The translations under genes were made by a program, and so were the position numbers. The notes under the pieces are model-generated. The model worked only from the letters and a program-made list of their open reading frames with translations. It did no database searches and was not told the origin of the DNA. From Corynebacterium vitaeruminis DSM 20294 (GTDB taxonomy: Bacteria > Actinomycetota > Actinomycetes > Mycobacteriales > Mycobacteriaceae), in the NCBI RefSeq assembly GCF_000550805.1, contig NZ_CP004353.1:2867781-2931780 (forward strand): a DNA stretch of 64,000 nucleotides, written 5' to 3'. Below, piece after piece: positions 30,203-39,001 of this stretch (position 1 is the first letter of the stretch; each line of letters begins with the position of its first letter).

Positions 30203-31039
30203 ATGAGCCGCTACGAGAAGCTATTCGCCGACCTCGCCTCCCGCGGCGAGGGCGCGTTCGTCCCCTTCGTCATGCTCGGCGATCCGACCCCCGCCGACTC
30301 GCTGGAGATCATCCGCACGCTGGTCAACGCCGGTGCGGACGCCCTCGAGCTCGGCGTGCCGTTCTCCGACCCGGTCGCCGACGGCCCGACCATCCAGAAG
30401 TCCCACCTGCGCGCGCTCGACAACGGCGCCACCGTGGATGGGTCGCTGAAGCTTATCCGTCAGATCCGCGCGGAGTTCCCCGACCTGCCGCTGGGCATGC
30501 TCATCTACGGCAACGTCCCGTTCACCCGCGGGCTCGAGCCCTTCTACCAGGAGTTCAAGGACGCGGGCGCGGACAGCATCCTGCTTCCCGACGTCCCCGT
30601 CCGCGAGGGCAAGCCGTTCATCGCGGCCGCCAAGAAGGCCGGCATCGCCCCGATCTTCATCGCCCCGGCCCAGGCCAGCGAGGCCACCCTCGAGGGCGTC
30701 GCCGCGCACTCCGAGGGCTACATCTACGCCATCTCCCGCGACGGCGTCACCGGCACCGAGCGCGAGTCCAAGACCACCGGCCTAAAGGACGTCGTGGCCA
30801 ACGTGACCCGCTTTGGCGGCGCCCCGGTGCTGCTCGGCTTCGGCATCTCGACCCCGCAGCACGTGGCCGACGCCATCGCCGCGGGCGCCTCGGGTGCCAT
30901 CACGGGCTCCGCGATCACCAAGATCATCGAGTCGCACTGCGTAGGCTCCCACCCCGAACCCGCCCGCGTCACCGACCTCGAGGGGCTCAAGAAGGAGCTC
31001 GCCGAGTTCGTCTCCGCGATGAAGCAGGCCACCCGCTAG
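30203..31039 (+). CDS. trpA: Tryptophan synthase alpha chain
   Basis: A 278-residue TIM barrel that cleaves indoleglycerol phosphate to indole. ELGVPFSDPVADGPTIQ contains the catalytic Glu and Asp region; the second acidic residue lies in LLPDVPVRE. The phosphate-binding GFGISTPQ and GSAI are present. ATG after AAGGAG. Last gene of the operon; a strong terminator follows. Confidence 0.96.
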   Translation: MSRYEKLFADLASRGEGAFVPFVMLGDPTPADSLEIIRTLVNAGADALELGVPFSDPVADGPTIQKSHLRALDNGATVDGSLKLIRQIRAEFPDLPLGMLIYGNVPFTRGLEPFYQEFKDAGADSILLPDVPVREGKPFIAAAKKAGIAPIFIAPAQASEATLEGVAAHSEGYIYAISRDGVTGTERESKTTGLKDVVANVTRFGGAPVLLGFGISTPQHVADAIAAGASGAITGSAITKIIESHCVGSHPEPARVTDLEGLKKELAEFVSAMKQATR

Positions 31040-31053
31040 GTTGGCAGGTGTGC

Positions 31054-31083
31054 GCCCAGGCCTTTTGGCCTGGGCTTTTTGCT
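31054..31083 (+). terminator. trp operon terminator
   Basis: GCCCAGGCC-TTTT-GGCCTGGGC followed by TTTTTGCTTTT, 14 bp after the trpA stop. Confidence 0.92.
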
Positions 31084-31204
31084 TTTCGACGGCCGAAGGC
31101 CACTCAGCAATGCCCAAGCCAGAGAGTTTTGGTAGGGGTTGCAGATATAACTGAAACCCTGCTACCGTTCTGCTCAACCGCACTCTAGGAGGGGCACCGC
31201 AATC

Positions 31205-31630
31205 ATGAGCACCTTGCCACAGGATTCGCTTCGCTTGAGCGAGGAAGACCAGATTCTTGTTAGAGAGTTCGCCGAGCAGCTCGAAGGCGGCTCGCCTTCG
31301 TTTACCGCAAACGGGGGCATGCGCGTCCCGCAGGAGCTCAACGCTGTCTTTGCCACCGTCTTGAAGGCCATTTGCGATGGCCGTGCCATCAGCATTTCAA
31401 CGATGCCCCCACGTATCACCACCACGACGGCGGCCTCACTCCTAGGCGTCTCTCGTCCAACGGTGATGAAGTACATCCGCAACGGTAGGCTCTCCGCCAC
31501 CATGGTCGGTTCGCACCACCGGCTGGATACCAAGGAGGTACTCAGGCTTCTGGAGGAGAAGAAGGAAGAGCAACGTCAAGCCGTATTCGACCTCATGTAC
31601 CTTGAACAGGGATCTTCTGAGCAGGCGTAG
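31205..31630 (+). CDS. Excisionase-type HTH protein, probable antitoxin
   Basis: A 141-residue protein with a central MerR/excisionase-like helix-turn-helix (TTTAASLLGVSRPTVMKYIRNGRLSATMVGSHHRLDTKEV, about residues 75-115) and a charged C-terminal helix. Proteins like this sit directly upstream of PIN-domain toxins in actinobacterial type II TA loci. A damaged PIN gene follows 27 bp downstream, which supports the antitoxin reading. The ATG follows AGGAGGGG with a 9-bp gap. It probably represses its own promoter. Confidence 0.75.
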   Translation: MSTLPQDSLRLSEEDQILVREFAEQLEGGSPSFTANGGMRVPQELNAVFATVLKAICDGRAISISTMPPRITTTTAASLLGVSRPTVMKYIRNGRLSATMVGSHHRLDTKEVLRLLEEKKEEQRQAVFDLMYLEQGSSEQA

Positions 31631-31657
31631 ACACCCACCATCGCCTAGGATCTTTTC

Positions 31658-31900
31658 ATGTCCTACGTGCCGGTCGAAAATTCTGTGTTGCCGGATGCCA
31701 ACATCTGGTGTTCGGCAACATTACATGCGTGGTTCGGCCTCCTGGCGGCAGAAACCCGCGGCTCATGGCAGTTTTATTACACCGAGGACATCCTCGCGGA
31801 GGCTATCTACCATAGGCGAACACCTTTTCCAGTCTCAAGAATGCCGGGTGCTCAGGATTTGCCGAGGTAGTTCGTTGCCGACTTCAGGCGATTGGATAGT
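31658..31900 (+). pseudogene. Truncated PIN-domain toxin remnant
   Basis: A 70-codon frame (stop at 31868-31870) starts with LPDANIWCSATLHAWFGLLA and YYTEDILAEAIYHRR. These fit the first acidic PIN residue (DAN) and the TEDILAE segment that carries the next conserved acid. Full PIN toxins of this type are about twice as long and have further acidic residues that are absent here. The reading loses similarity after YHRR, which points to a frameshift or deletion. Expected to be inactive. Confidence 0.6.
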
Positions 31901-32138
31901 GACTAAACATCCTCCTACGCTCAAAACCTGATCGTTTAACTCTTAAACAATGCGGTTTTGCGGCCTAGGCCCCGCCCCACTCATGATCTACTTCCTCTTG
32001 CTTAAATGGGCTAACAGTAGGGAGGGGACTCGGGCCCGTTACCGGCACACCGAGAGCCCGTCCCTATTACGCCTTGAGCCGCGCCGCTATCGCTTTGATA
32101 GCCGCTTTTGGCAGCCAAGGCCCCAGAACGCCCACTTT
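31901..32138. other. Gap holding no recognisable gene
   Basis: Lies between the PIN remnant and the TM2 gene on the opposite strand. CTATCGCTTTGATAG (32088-32102) is a short inverted repeat. Nothing else is recognised. Confidence 0.35.
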
Positions 32139-33404
32139 CTAATAGCGCCGTCGGTTGGCAGAATCCACCAGTCCTGGGATGAGTGCGACATCGAGCATCC
32201 ACCAAAGACCCGCGCCGCCCACCGTGAGCAACTGGAGGACACCACCGACATTCTCGCCCAGGTAGAAGCGGTGCGCGCCAAAGAAGCCCAAGAACAGCCA
32301 CAGAACGTATGCGACCACAATGTTCTTTTCCCCGTAAGGAATAGGTGCCGGAGCCGCATAGGCTGAGTTGTTGTAGATGTTGTTGACGATCTGGGGAGCT
32401 GGCTGCGGCTGGACAAACTGCTGGCCCACGAATCCCTGCTGCACCGAGTTTTGAGCATTCGGCCATGGTTGATTCTGTGGGGAGTTGGCCACCTGGCCGT
32501 ATGGATTTGCCTGATTACTGGCTGCCACCGGCGGCTGTTGCTGCGGAGCGGGACGGGCCGTGTTGCCTTGCCAGGCATCAGGGACGAAGTAGGTCTCACC
32601 CTGCTCGACAAGTCGAGACAGCGGGTTGATCTTCGGAAAACTCAGGAAATCCACGTCCAGCTGATCGGCGGTTGCGCCGTAGATGACGGCCTGCGGAGAC
32701 TGCCGAGTCCCGCCGACGAGCCCGCGAACCACGAGGCTAAGGCCCATGTTCTGCATCTGCTCAACGGCGCTAAGCAGCCCTGCGCTGGATGTCTGGGGAA
32801 CGGTGCCGACAGGCCGCCCATTCAAGCGGACTTGGATCACAGGTTCGCCTTCTGGCGAAAATGCCTGGTGGAGGGTAAACAGCACGAGAGCCTCGCCCGT
32901 CTGTGGGAGGTACGCGCTCATTCCATGCTCTTCACCCGGAATCTTCAACAGAGGAATGCCTTCGCCCCAGGGGAGCAGGGCCCAGGACTCAAAGGGAGGG
33001 GCATTAACCGGGACAACGGTGCCGGGTCGCCCGAGGGCTAATGAAACGTTGGCGTCTGGGCTCTCCCCGTAGGTATTTGTGCCGGGAACAAGCCGTGCAG
33101 TGGTGACTGGCCTGAGCGCGGTCGCTGCGATGCGCGCCAATTCCGGCCAATAAGCAGCAGCGGTCGATTCGGGGAGGTAACCGAGAACTTGGTCGTTAAA
33201 CCGAATCGAAACCGCCTGATTGCGCCCCAACATCGGGTTGTCGGGCTCCAACACGAGTTCAACGGAAAAGTAGCGATTCCCATCGCTGTCCGGAGACACG
33301 TTTGCAAGGACCTGCTGGATGACGTGCGGGTAATTCCTGCAACCCACAACGTCTTGGCCAAACCACATCGTTCGGGGCCGAATGTCATAGGTGGGGTATT
33401 TCAC
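32139..33404 (-). CDS. TM2-domain protein with two HIRAN-like N-terminal modules
   Basis: A 421-residue protein in three parts. Residues 1-230 hold two related beta-rich units, each ending in a (V/L)GY/T-(L/V)P element (VSIRFNDQVLGYLPEST and IQVRLNGRPVGTVPQTS), similar to HIRAN-type folds. Residues 265-350 form a Gln/Asn/Pro-rich linker. Residues 360-415 form a TM2 domain with two membrane helices (VAYVLWLFLGFFGAHRFYLG and LWWMLDVALIPGLV). The Gly-Ala-His-Arg-Phe-Tyr signature is exact. Function unknown; the HIRAN link is a guess from pattern. Confidence 0.65.
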   Translation of the reverse strand: MKYPTYDIRPRTMWFGQDVVGCRNYPHVIQQVLANVSPDSDGNRYFSVELVLEPDNPMLGRNQAVSIRFNDQVLGYLPESTAAAYWPELARIAATALRPVTTARLVPGTNTYGESPDANVSLALGRPGTVVPVNAPPFESWALLPWGEGIPLLKIPGEEHGMSAYLPQTGEALVLFTLHQAFSPEGEPVIQVRLNGRPVGTVPQTSSAGLLSAVEQMQNMGLSLVVRGLVGGTRQSPQAVIYGATADQLDVDFLSFPKINPLSRLVEQGETYFVPDAWQGNTARPAPQQQPPVAASNQANPYGQVANSPQNQPWPNAQNSVQQGFVGQQFVQPQPAPQIVNNIYNNSAYAAPAPIPYGEKNIVVAYVLWLFLGFFGAHRFYLGENVGGVLQLLTVGGAGLWWMLDVALIPGLVDSANRRRY

Positions 33405-33666
33405 TTCTTATCTCCTAGAGGGTTGGTTTGAGTTCCTTGGGCGGGGCCGAGAATCATGCATGAGAGGGATTCTTTTGGGGATTGTATAAGGCGGGGGAAC
33501 ATCGATCACAATTTGAGGATTCCGCTCGAATGACCGTTCGAGTATCAAATGGGAGCCGTATCGTTACGCTTCTCCTCGACCCCTTGTAAACAACATTGCA
33601 CGCGATCCTTCTTCGAGAGTCGAACGCTTGATTGTCCACGGGACATCCATGCTGTTAAATAGCCCT

Positions 33667-34230
33667 ATGGACGACGCACGTTTGCAAGCAAAGACCGGCC
33701 GCACCGGTCTCCAGTGGATCGAGTACCTCGAGAAGGTCTCCGGCAAGGACATTAATAACATTGCGCACAAGGAGATGGCACTTCTTGTTATTGACGCTGG
33801 CATCGAGCCGTGGTGGGCACAGGGCGTGACCATTAGCGTCGAGCAGCAGATCGGCCGACGCGTGGTGGGGCAGACGTGCAACGGGACCTACTCGGCCTCG
33901 GCGAGCAAGACCCTCAACGGCGACTGGCTCGAACTCTTCGATAAGTTCGTCGCCTTCATGAGCGAGAACTACGAACTCATCCCGATCCCGGCGGCCGGGG
34001 AGCCCCGCACCACCGAGAGCGAGAAGTGGCGGTACTGGAAGATCGATCTCGAGGACGGCTCCAAGGTGTCCATCAACTGCTCGCCCAAGAGCGCCAAGGA
34101 CGGTACCCCGAAGGGTTCCTTCGGGGTAAGCCACGACAAGCTCGAGTCGCTCGAGTCCCGAGATGAGCTCAAATCCTTCTGGCAGGAGCTTCTCGGCCGC
34201 TTTGCCAAAACCGTCACAGTGACGAAATAG
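33667..34230 (+). CDS. Conserved-type hypothetical protein
   Basis: A 187-residue soluble protein, not recognised. The N-terminal third (TGRTGLQWIEYLEKVSGKDINNIAHKEMALLVIDAG) is helical; the C-terminal half (KWRYWKIDLEDGSKVSINCSPKS, FGVSHDKLE) looks like a beta-rich SRPBCC-type fold. EPWWAQGVTISVEQQIGRR in the middle resembles the start of AHSA1/SRPBCC proteins. The ATG at 33667 is preferred over an upstream one because TTAAAT lies 6 bp before it, with TTGTCC 17 bp further upstream. Confidence 0.6.
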   Translation: MDDARLQAKTGRTGLQWIEYLEKVSGKDINNIAHKEMALLVIDAGIEPWWAQGVTISVEQQIGRRVVGQTCNGTYSASASKTLNGDWLELFDKFVAFMSENYELIPIPAAGEPRTTESEKWRYWKIDLEDGSKVSINCSPKSAKDGTPKGSFGVSHDKLESLESRDELKSFWQELLGRFAKTVTVTK

Positions 34231-34347
34231 CTTCGCCTGGCAAGGTGCCGAGAAAGGGGAGTGGAAGTGGTTTTCTCGCCCCCCGGAAGGCACCCCACTT
34301 TAGCGTCGACAAGCGACGTGCGAGCGCCAGGTGACATACTAGGAACC

Positions 34348-34734
34348 ATGACTCAGAACACTCAGCCATTCCAGTGCTCGCGCCGCATGTTCCTCGTGGG
34401 CACCGCCACCACCTTCGCGGGCGCGCTGCTGGCCGCGTGCGGCAGCGCCAAGGAGGTCAACTCCGTCGCAGTGAAGGACGTCCCCGTGGGCAGCGCGGTG
34501 ATCGTGGGCAAGTACATCGTGGCGCAGCCGACCGAGGGGGAGTACAAGGCGTATTCGACTACCTGCCCCCACGCGGGCGCGCCCATCACCGAGGTGAACG
34601 GCGACATCGTGCGCTGCACCCAGCACGGCTCGGAGTTCAGCATCAAGGACGGCTCGGTCGTCCAGGGCCCCGCGCGCGACCCACTGAAGAGCGCGACGGC
34701 GAAGGTCGATGGCGACAGCGTCGCGCTGAGCTAG
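34348..34734 (+). CDS. Rieske [2Fe-2S] lipoprotein
   Basis: A 128-residue exported iron-sulfur protein. The N-terminus has a Tat motif (SRRMFLVGT) and a lipobox (LLAAC). The cluster ligands are CPHAGAP and CTQHGSEF, so both Cys-X-His pairs are present. Unlike the cytochrome bc1 Rieske subunit it is short and stands alone; partner unknown. CATACT lies 7 bp before the ATG (leaderless). TAGCGTCGACAAGCG, the recurrent motif, lies 33 bp upstream. Confidence 0.88.
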   Translation: MTQNTQPFQCSRRMFLVGTATTFAGALLAACGSAKEVNSVAVKDVPVGSAVIVGKYIVAQPTEGEYKAYSTTCPHAGAPITEVNGDIVRCTQHGSEFSIKDGSVVQGPARDPLKSATAKVDGDSVALS

Positions 34735-34980
34735 GGCGGCCACGGATCAGGGCCTGGGGACACCCGACGGTGACCTCAGGCCTATTTTCATGCCTATATA
34801 GATACACATGGATATAGGATCGTCGATTTTCAATTAGCGCCACAAGGTGTGTTTTTATTCGAAAGGACGAGAACGTATAACCCCGAACGGTTAGCCCCTT
34901 AAGTGGTCAATCGGAACTAAGCGGGCGCAGGCAGCGACTACTAATATACCCCCTACCGTATATCGAAAGTCTGTTGCTTC
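34735..34980. promoter_or_regulatory. cydA upstream region
   Basis: It contains CCTATATAG and GATATAGG near 34790-34820, a TAATAT -10-like sequence at 34941-34946, and CTACCGTATATCG close to the ATG. No clear Rex or GlxR site is seen by eye. Confidence 0.35.
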
Positions 34981-36465
34981 ATGGATGTAGTCGACATATC
35001 TCGGTGGCAATTCGGAATTACCACCGTTTATCACTTTCTTTTCGTCCCCCTGACCATCGGGCTCGCACCCCTAGTAGCCCTCATGCAGACGCTGTGGACC
35101 ACGACGAAGAAGGAGTCCTGGTACCGCGCGACGCGCTTCTTCGGCACCCTATTCCTCGTCAACTTCGCCATGGGCGTGGTCACCGGCATCGTCCAGGAAT
35201 TCCAGTTCGGAATGAACTGGTCCGAGTACTCCCGCTACGTCGGCGACGTGTTCGGCGCGCCGCTGGCCTTCGAGGGTCTGGCCGCGTTCTTCGTGGAATC
35301 CACCTTCCTCGGCCTGTGGATCTTCGGGTGGGGGAGGCTCCCGAAGTGGGTCCACCTCGCCTGCATCTGGCTCGTGGCCATCGCCGTGAACCTCTCCGCA
35401 TACTTCATCATCGTGGCCAACTCGTTCATGCAGCACCCCGTCGGTGCCGTGTACAACCCGGATACCGGGCGCGCGGAGCTCACCGATATCTGGGCACTGC
35501 TGACCAATTCCACCGCGCTTGCCGCCTGGCCTCACACCGTGTCCGGCTCGCTGCTCACCGGCGGCACCTTCCTCGCTGGCATCGCCGGTTGGTGGATGAT
35601 CCGGGAGCGCAAAAACCCCGACGGTGCAGCGCTGTGGCGCCCGGCCGCGCGACTAGGCATGTGGGTCACCGGGCTCAGCGCCATCGCACTGTTCGCCACG
35701 GGCGACATCCAGGCCAAGCTCATGTTCGTCCAGCAGCCGATGAAGATGGCCGCGGCCGAGTCCCTCTGCAAGACGCAGACCGACCCGAGCTTCTCCGTCC
35801 TTTCCGTGGGAACCCACAACAACTGCGACTCCGTGCAGCACCTCATCGAGGTGCCCGGGGTCTTGAGCTTCCTCGCGGGGAGTAAGTTCTCCGGCGTCAC
35901 CCTCCAGGGCGTGGAAGACCTGCAGCAGAAGTACGAGGCCCTCTACGGCCCGGGCAACTACTCGCCCAACCTGTTCGTCACCTACTGGTCCTTCCGAATG
36001 ATGATCGGCCTGCTCGTGGGCTCACTGCTGCTCATGGTCGTGGGCCTCTGGCTCACCCGCAAGAAGGCCATGCAGGCGGGCAGGGAGCCCAGCGCGCGGG
36101 TGCTGAAGTGGTTCAGGTGGCTCACGCTGGCCGCGATCCCGTTCCCGTTCCTAGCGAACTCCGCTGGCTGGATCTTCACCGAGATGGGCCGCCAGCCGTG
36201 GGTGGTCGCGCCGAACCCCAACTCCGACCAGCCCATTCACCTCATCGTGGATTTCGGCGTGTCCAACCACGCGGCGTGGACGGTGTGGTTCTCGCTCATC
36301 GGATTCACCCTCGTGTATGGCGCGCTCGCCGTGGTGTGGTTCTGGCTCATGCGCAGAAAGGTCCTCGAGGGGCCGCTTCCGACCGGGGCGAGCAAAGACA
36401 TCGCCGCGGACACCTACGGACCGGACAGCGAGGAGCTCGCGCCGCTGTCGTTTAAGGAGGCCTAG
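34981..36465 (+). CDS. cydA: Cytochrome bd oxidase subunit I
   Basis: A 494-residue quinol oxidase subunit with about nine helices. Heme ligand His occurs in TTVYHFLFVPLTIGL (near residue 18) and AWPHTVSGS; the GRQPWVV motif of the quinol site is present. The Q-loop is of the short type. It reduces oxygen at high affinity. First gene of cydABDC; cydB starts 3 bp downstream. Confidence 0.96.
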   Translation: MDVVDISRWQFGITTVYHFLFVPLTIGLAPLVALMQTLWTTTKKESWYRATRFFGTLFLVNFAMGVVTGIVQEFQFGMNWSEYSRYVGDVFGAPLAFEGLAAFFVESTFLGLWIFGWGRLPKWVHLACIWLVAIAVNLSAYFIIVANSFMQHPVGAVYNPDTGRAELTDIWALLTNSTALAAWPHTVSGSLLTGGTFLAGIAGWWMIRERKNPDGAALWRPAARLGMWVTGLSAIALFATGDIQAKLMFVQQPMKMAAAESLCKTQTDPSFSVLSVGTHNNCDSVQHLIEVPGVLSFLAGSKFSGVTLQGVEDLQQKYEALYGPGNYSPNLFVTYWSFRMMIGLLVGSLLLMVVGLWLTRKKAMQAGREPSARVLKWFRWLTLAAIPFPFLANSAGWIFTEMGRQPWVVAPNPNSDQPIHLIVDFGVSNHAAWTVWFSLIGFTLVYGALAVVWFWLMRRKVLEGPLPTGASKDIAADTYGPDSEELAPLSFKEA

Positions 36466-36468
36466 GCC

Positions 36469-37452
36469 ATGGATCTCAACACAGTCTGGTTCATCCTCAT
36501 CGCCGTCCTCTTCGCGGGTTACTTCGTCCTCGAGGGCTTCGACTTCGGCGTAGGCATGCTGCTGCCCTTCCTCGGCAGGAAGGAGCGCGACGCCGCGCTC
36601 AAGGCCATCGGCCCGGTCTGGGACGGAAACGAGGTCTGGCTCATCACCGCTGGCGGCGCGCTGTTCGCCGCCTTCCCCGAGTGGTACGCCACGATGTTCT
36701 CGGGCTTCTACCTCCCGCTGTTCATCATTCTCATCTCGCTCATCCTGCGCGGCGTCGGGCTCGAGTGGCGCGGGAAGATCCACTCGCAGGCCTGGCGGGA
36801 CCGGTGCGACATCGGCATCGGCATCGGATCGTGGGTGCCGTCGCTGCTGTGGGGCGTGGCCTTCGCCAACATCGTTCGGGGTGTGCCCATCGACTCGGCG
36901 CGCCAGATAGACACCGGGCTCGGCACGCTGGCCGGGCTGCTCAACCCCTTCGGCCTGCTCGGGGGAACGGCGTTCATTCTGCTCTTCTTCCTCCACGGCG
37001 CGCTTTTCCTCGGGCTCAAGGCCGAGGAACCGCTGCGCTCCCGGGCGCACGGGATGGCCACCAAGGCGCTCATCCCGGCAATCCTCGTCGTCGGCGGCTT
37101 CGGCCTGTGGCTGCAGCTTATGTCGGGTAAGCCCGGAACCTGGGCCGCGCTCGCTGTGGCCGCGGTGACACTCGTCGCCGCGGGGGCGAGCGTGTGGAAG
37201 GACAGGGATGGCCTCGCCTTCGCATCCACCGCGCTGGCGGTGCTGGCCGTCGTGGCGCTCTTCTTCGGCTCCCTGTTCCCGAACCTCATGCCGTCGTCCC
37301 TCGACGCGGCGGGGACCCTTGACATCCACAACGCCGCGAGCACCCACTACACGCTCGTGGTCATGACGTGGGCGGCTGGGTTCATCACCCCGCTGGTGAT
37401 CCTCTACCAGGGCTGGACCTATTGGGTCTTCCGGAAGCGGGTGACCGTCTAG
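36469..37452 (+). CDS. cydB: Cytochrome bd oxidase subunit II
   Basis: A 327-residue membrane protein. It opens with the typical FVLEGFDFGVGMLLPFLG and WDGNEVWLITAGGALFAAFPEWYA. About eight helices; ends with the ALITPLVILYQGWTYWVF-like helix. Forms the oxidase with CydA. cydD begins one base after its stop. Confidence 0.96.
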   Translation: MDLNTVWFILIAVLFAGYFVLEGFDFGVGMLLPFLGRKERDAALKAIGPVWDGNEVWLITAGGALFAAFPEWYATMFSGFYLPLFIILISLILRGVGLEWRGKIHSQAWRDRCDIGIGIGSWVPSLLWGVAFANIVRGVPIDSARQIDTGLGTLAGLLNPFGLLGGTAFILLFFLHGALFLGLKAEEPLRSRAHGMATKALIPAILVVGGFGLWLQLMSGKPGTWAALAVAAVTLVAAGASVWKDRDGLAFASTALAVLAVVALFFGSLFPNLMPSSLDAAGTLDIHNAASTHYTLVVMTWAAGFITPLVILYQGWTYWVFRKRVTV

Positions 37453-37453
37453 C

Positions 37454-39001
37454 ATGTCTTCCGGACCGATCGACGTTCGACTCCTGCGGGTCAGCCCCGC
37501 GGCGGCGAAGTACGTCCTAGGAACCGGGATCGCCCAAGCCGCGGACACGAGCCTCATCGTGCTCCGCGGCTTCCTGCTTGGCGGGCTGGCGGCGGGGGCG
37601 ATCACCGAATTTCCAATGTTTCACGTGAAACCATGGGTCATCGCTGGGCTCGTCGCCGTGGTCTGCGCCCAGGCCGCGGTCTCGTGGCTGCGCACCGTAT
37701 GGGCGTCGAAAAGCGCCGGAAACGCCATTCACCAGCTGCGCAAGGCGGCAATGCGGGCGCTGGCCCGGCGCGACCCCCGCGAGGTGAGCGCCGACTCCGC
37801 GCGCTGGACGCTCACGCTCGGCCGCGAGCTCGAGGGGCTGCGGCCGTACCTCGCCGAGTACGTGCCAGCGCTTGTTGCCGTTTGCTTGTCGACGCCTACG
37901 GCCCTCGCTGTGATTTTCTACCTCGACCGCCCGGCCGGCTGGCTCGCCCTGTGCACCGTGCCGCTCATCCCGCTGTTCATGGTCCTCATCGGAAGGCTGA
38001 CGAGGGGGCACACCGAGGCTCGCCTGAGGGTCGCCAGCGCGCTCCAGCATCGATTGGCCGACATCCTGGGCGGTGCGACCACTCTGCGGCGGTACGGGCG
38101 GGAGGAGGCCCCGAGGCGCGAGCTCGAGCAGGCCGGACGCCGCCACGCGACCACCACCATGGGCGTGCTGCGGCTGGCCTTCCTGTCCTCGTTCGCGCTG
38201 GAATTGCTGGCGACACTGTCGGTGGCGCTCGTTGCGGTGTCGGTGGGGCTGCGCCTGGTCACGGGGAGCATCGAGCTGCGCCCGGCGCTCATCGTCCTCA
38301 TCATCGTCCCGGAGGTCTACGCCCCGCTGCGCGCCGTCGGGGCCAGCTTTCACGCGGCCGCCGACGGCATGGCCGCGGCATCCGCGGCGGTAGAGCTGTG
38401 CTCGGCCCCCGGCGCGGTGGGCGGCTACCGCTCGCTGGGGACCGAGGTGCGCTGCGAACGCCTCACCGTGCACGGCAGGGAAGGGGACACCCCGCGGGGC
38501 CTCACCTTCGAGGCGGCGCCCGGAACGATCACTGTGCTTCGCGGCGCCAACGGCTCCGGCAAGTCCACGGCGCTGCTCGCGATCGCGGGACTCCTGCCGG
38601 ACGACTCCGTCGAGGGACAGGTAACCGCACCCGGGGACCTGGCCTACCTCCCCGCCGCGCCGGCGTACGTCAAGGGGACGGTGGGTGACAACGCGCGGCT
38701 CATGGGTTCCCCGTGGGAGGGCACCCGGGCCGCGATGGGACAACTGGGGTTGGAGGAATCGGAAGCAGATCCCTTCGAACTCTCGACGGGCCAGGCGCAC
38801 CGCGTCGCCATCGCCCGCACGCTCGCACACCCGCACGCGAGCACGCTGCTCCTCGACGAGCCGAGCGCCCACCTCAGCCCGGAGATCCTCCCCGCGCTGT
38901 GCGCCTTGTTGCGCCGCCTGGCGGGGGAGGGCGCGTGCGTGGTGGTCGCCAGCCACGACCCCAGGCTCGCGTCGATCGCGGACCAGGTGATCGAGCTATG
39001 A
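37454..39001 (+). CDS. cydD: ABC exporter CydD (cytochrome bd assembly)
   Basis: A 515-residue fused permease-ATPase. Six membrane helices in the first 300 residues; Walker A GANGSGKST, signature ELSTGQAHRVAIAR, Walker B TLLLDEPSAHL. CydDC exports cysteine/glutathione and is needed to build cytochrome bd. The signature is STGQ rather than SGGQ. A parS variant at 37617-37632 is read in frame as MFHVKP. The stop overlaps the cydC start (ATGA). Confidence 0.92.
   Translation: MSSGPIDVRLLRVSPAAAKYVLGTGIAQAADTSLIVLRGFLLGGLAAGAITEFPMFHVKPWVIAGLVAVVCAQAAVSWLRTVWASKSAGNAIHQLRKAAMRALARRDPREVSADSARWTLTLGRELEGLRPYLAEYVPALVAVCLSTPTALAVIFYLDRPAGWLALCTVPLIPLFMVLIGRLTRGHTEARLRVASALQHRLADILGGATTLRRYGREEAPRRELEQAGRRHATTTMGVLRLAFLSSFALELLATLSVALVAVSVGLRLVTGSIELRPALIVLIIVPEVYAPLRAVGASFHAAADGMAAASAAVELCSAPGAVGGYRSLGTEVRCERLTVHGREGDTPRGLTFEAAPGTITVLRGANGSGKSTALLAIAGLLPDDSVEGQVTAPGDLAYLPAAPAYVKGTVGDNARLMGSPWEGTRAAMGQLGLEESEADPFELSTGQAHRVAIARTLAHPHASTLLLDEPSAHLSPEILPALCALLRRLAGEGACVVVASHDPRLASIADQVIEL
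37617..37632. other. parS site (one mismatch) inside cydD
   Basis: TGTTTCACGTGAAACC, read in frame as FHVKP. Only the last base differs from the 16-bp consensus. Confidence 0.9.
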
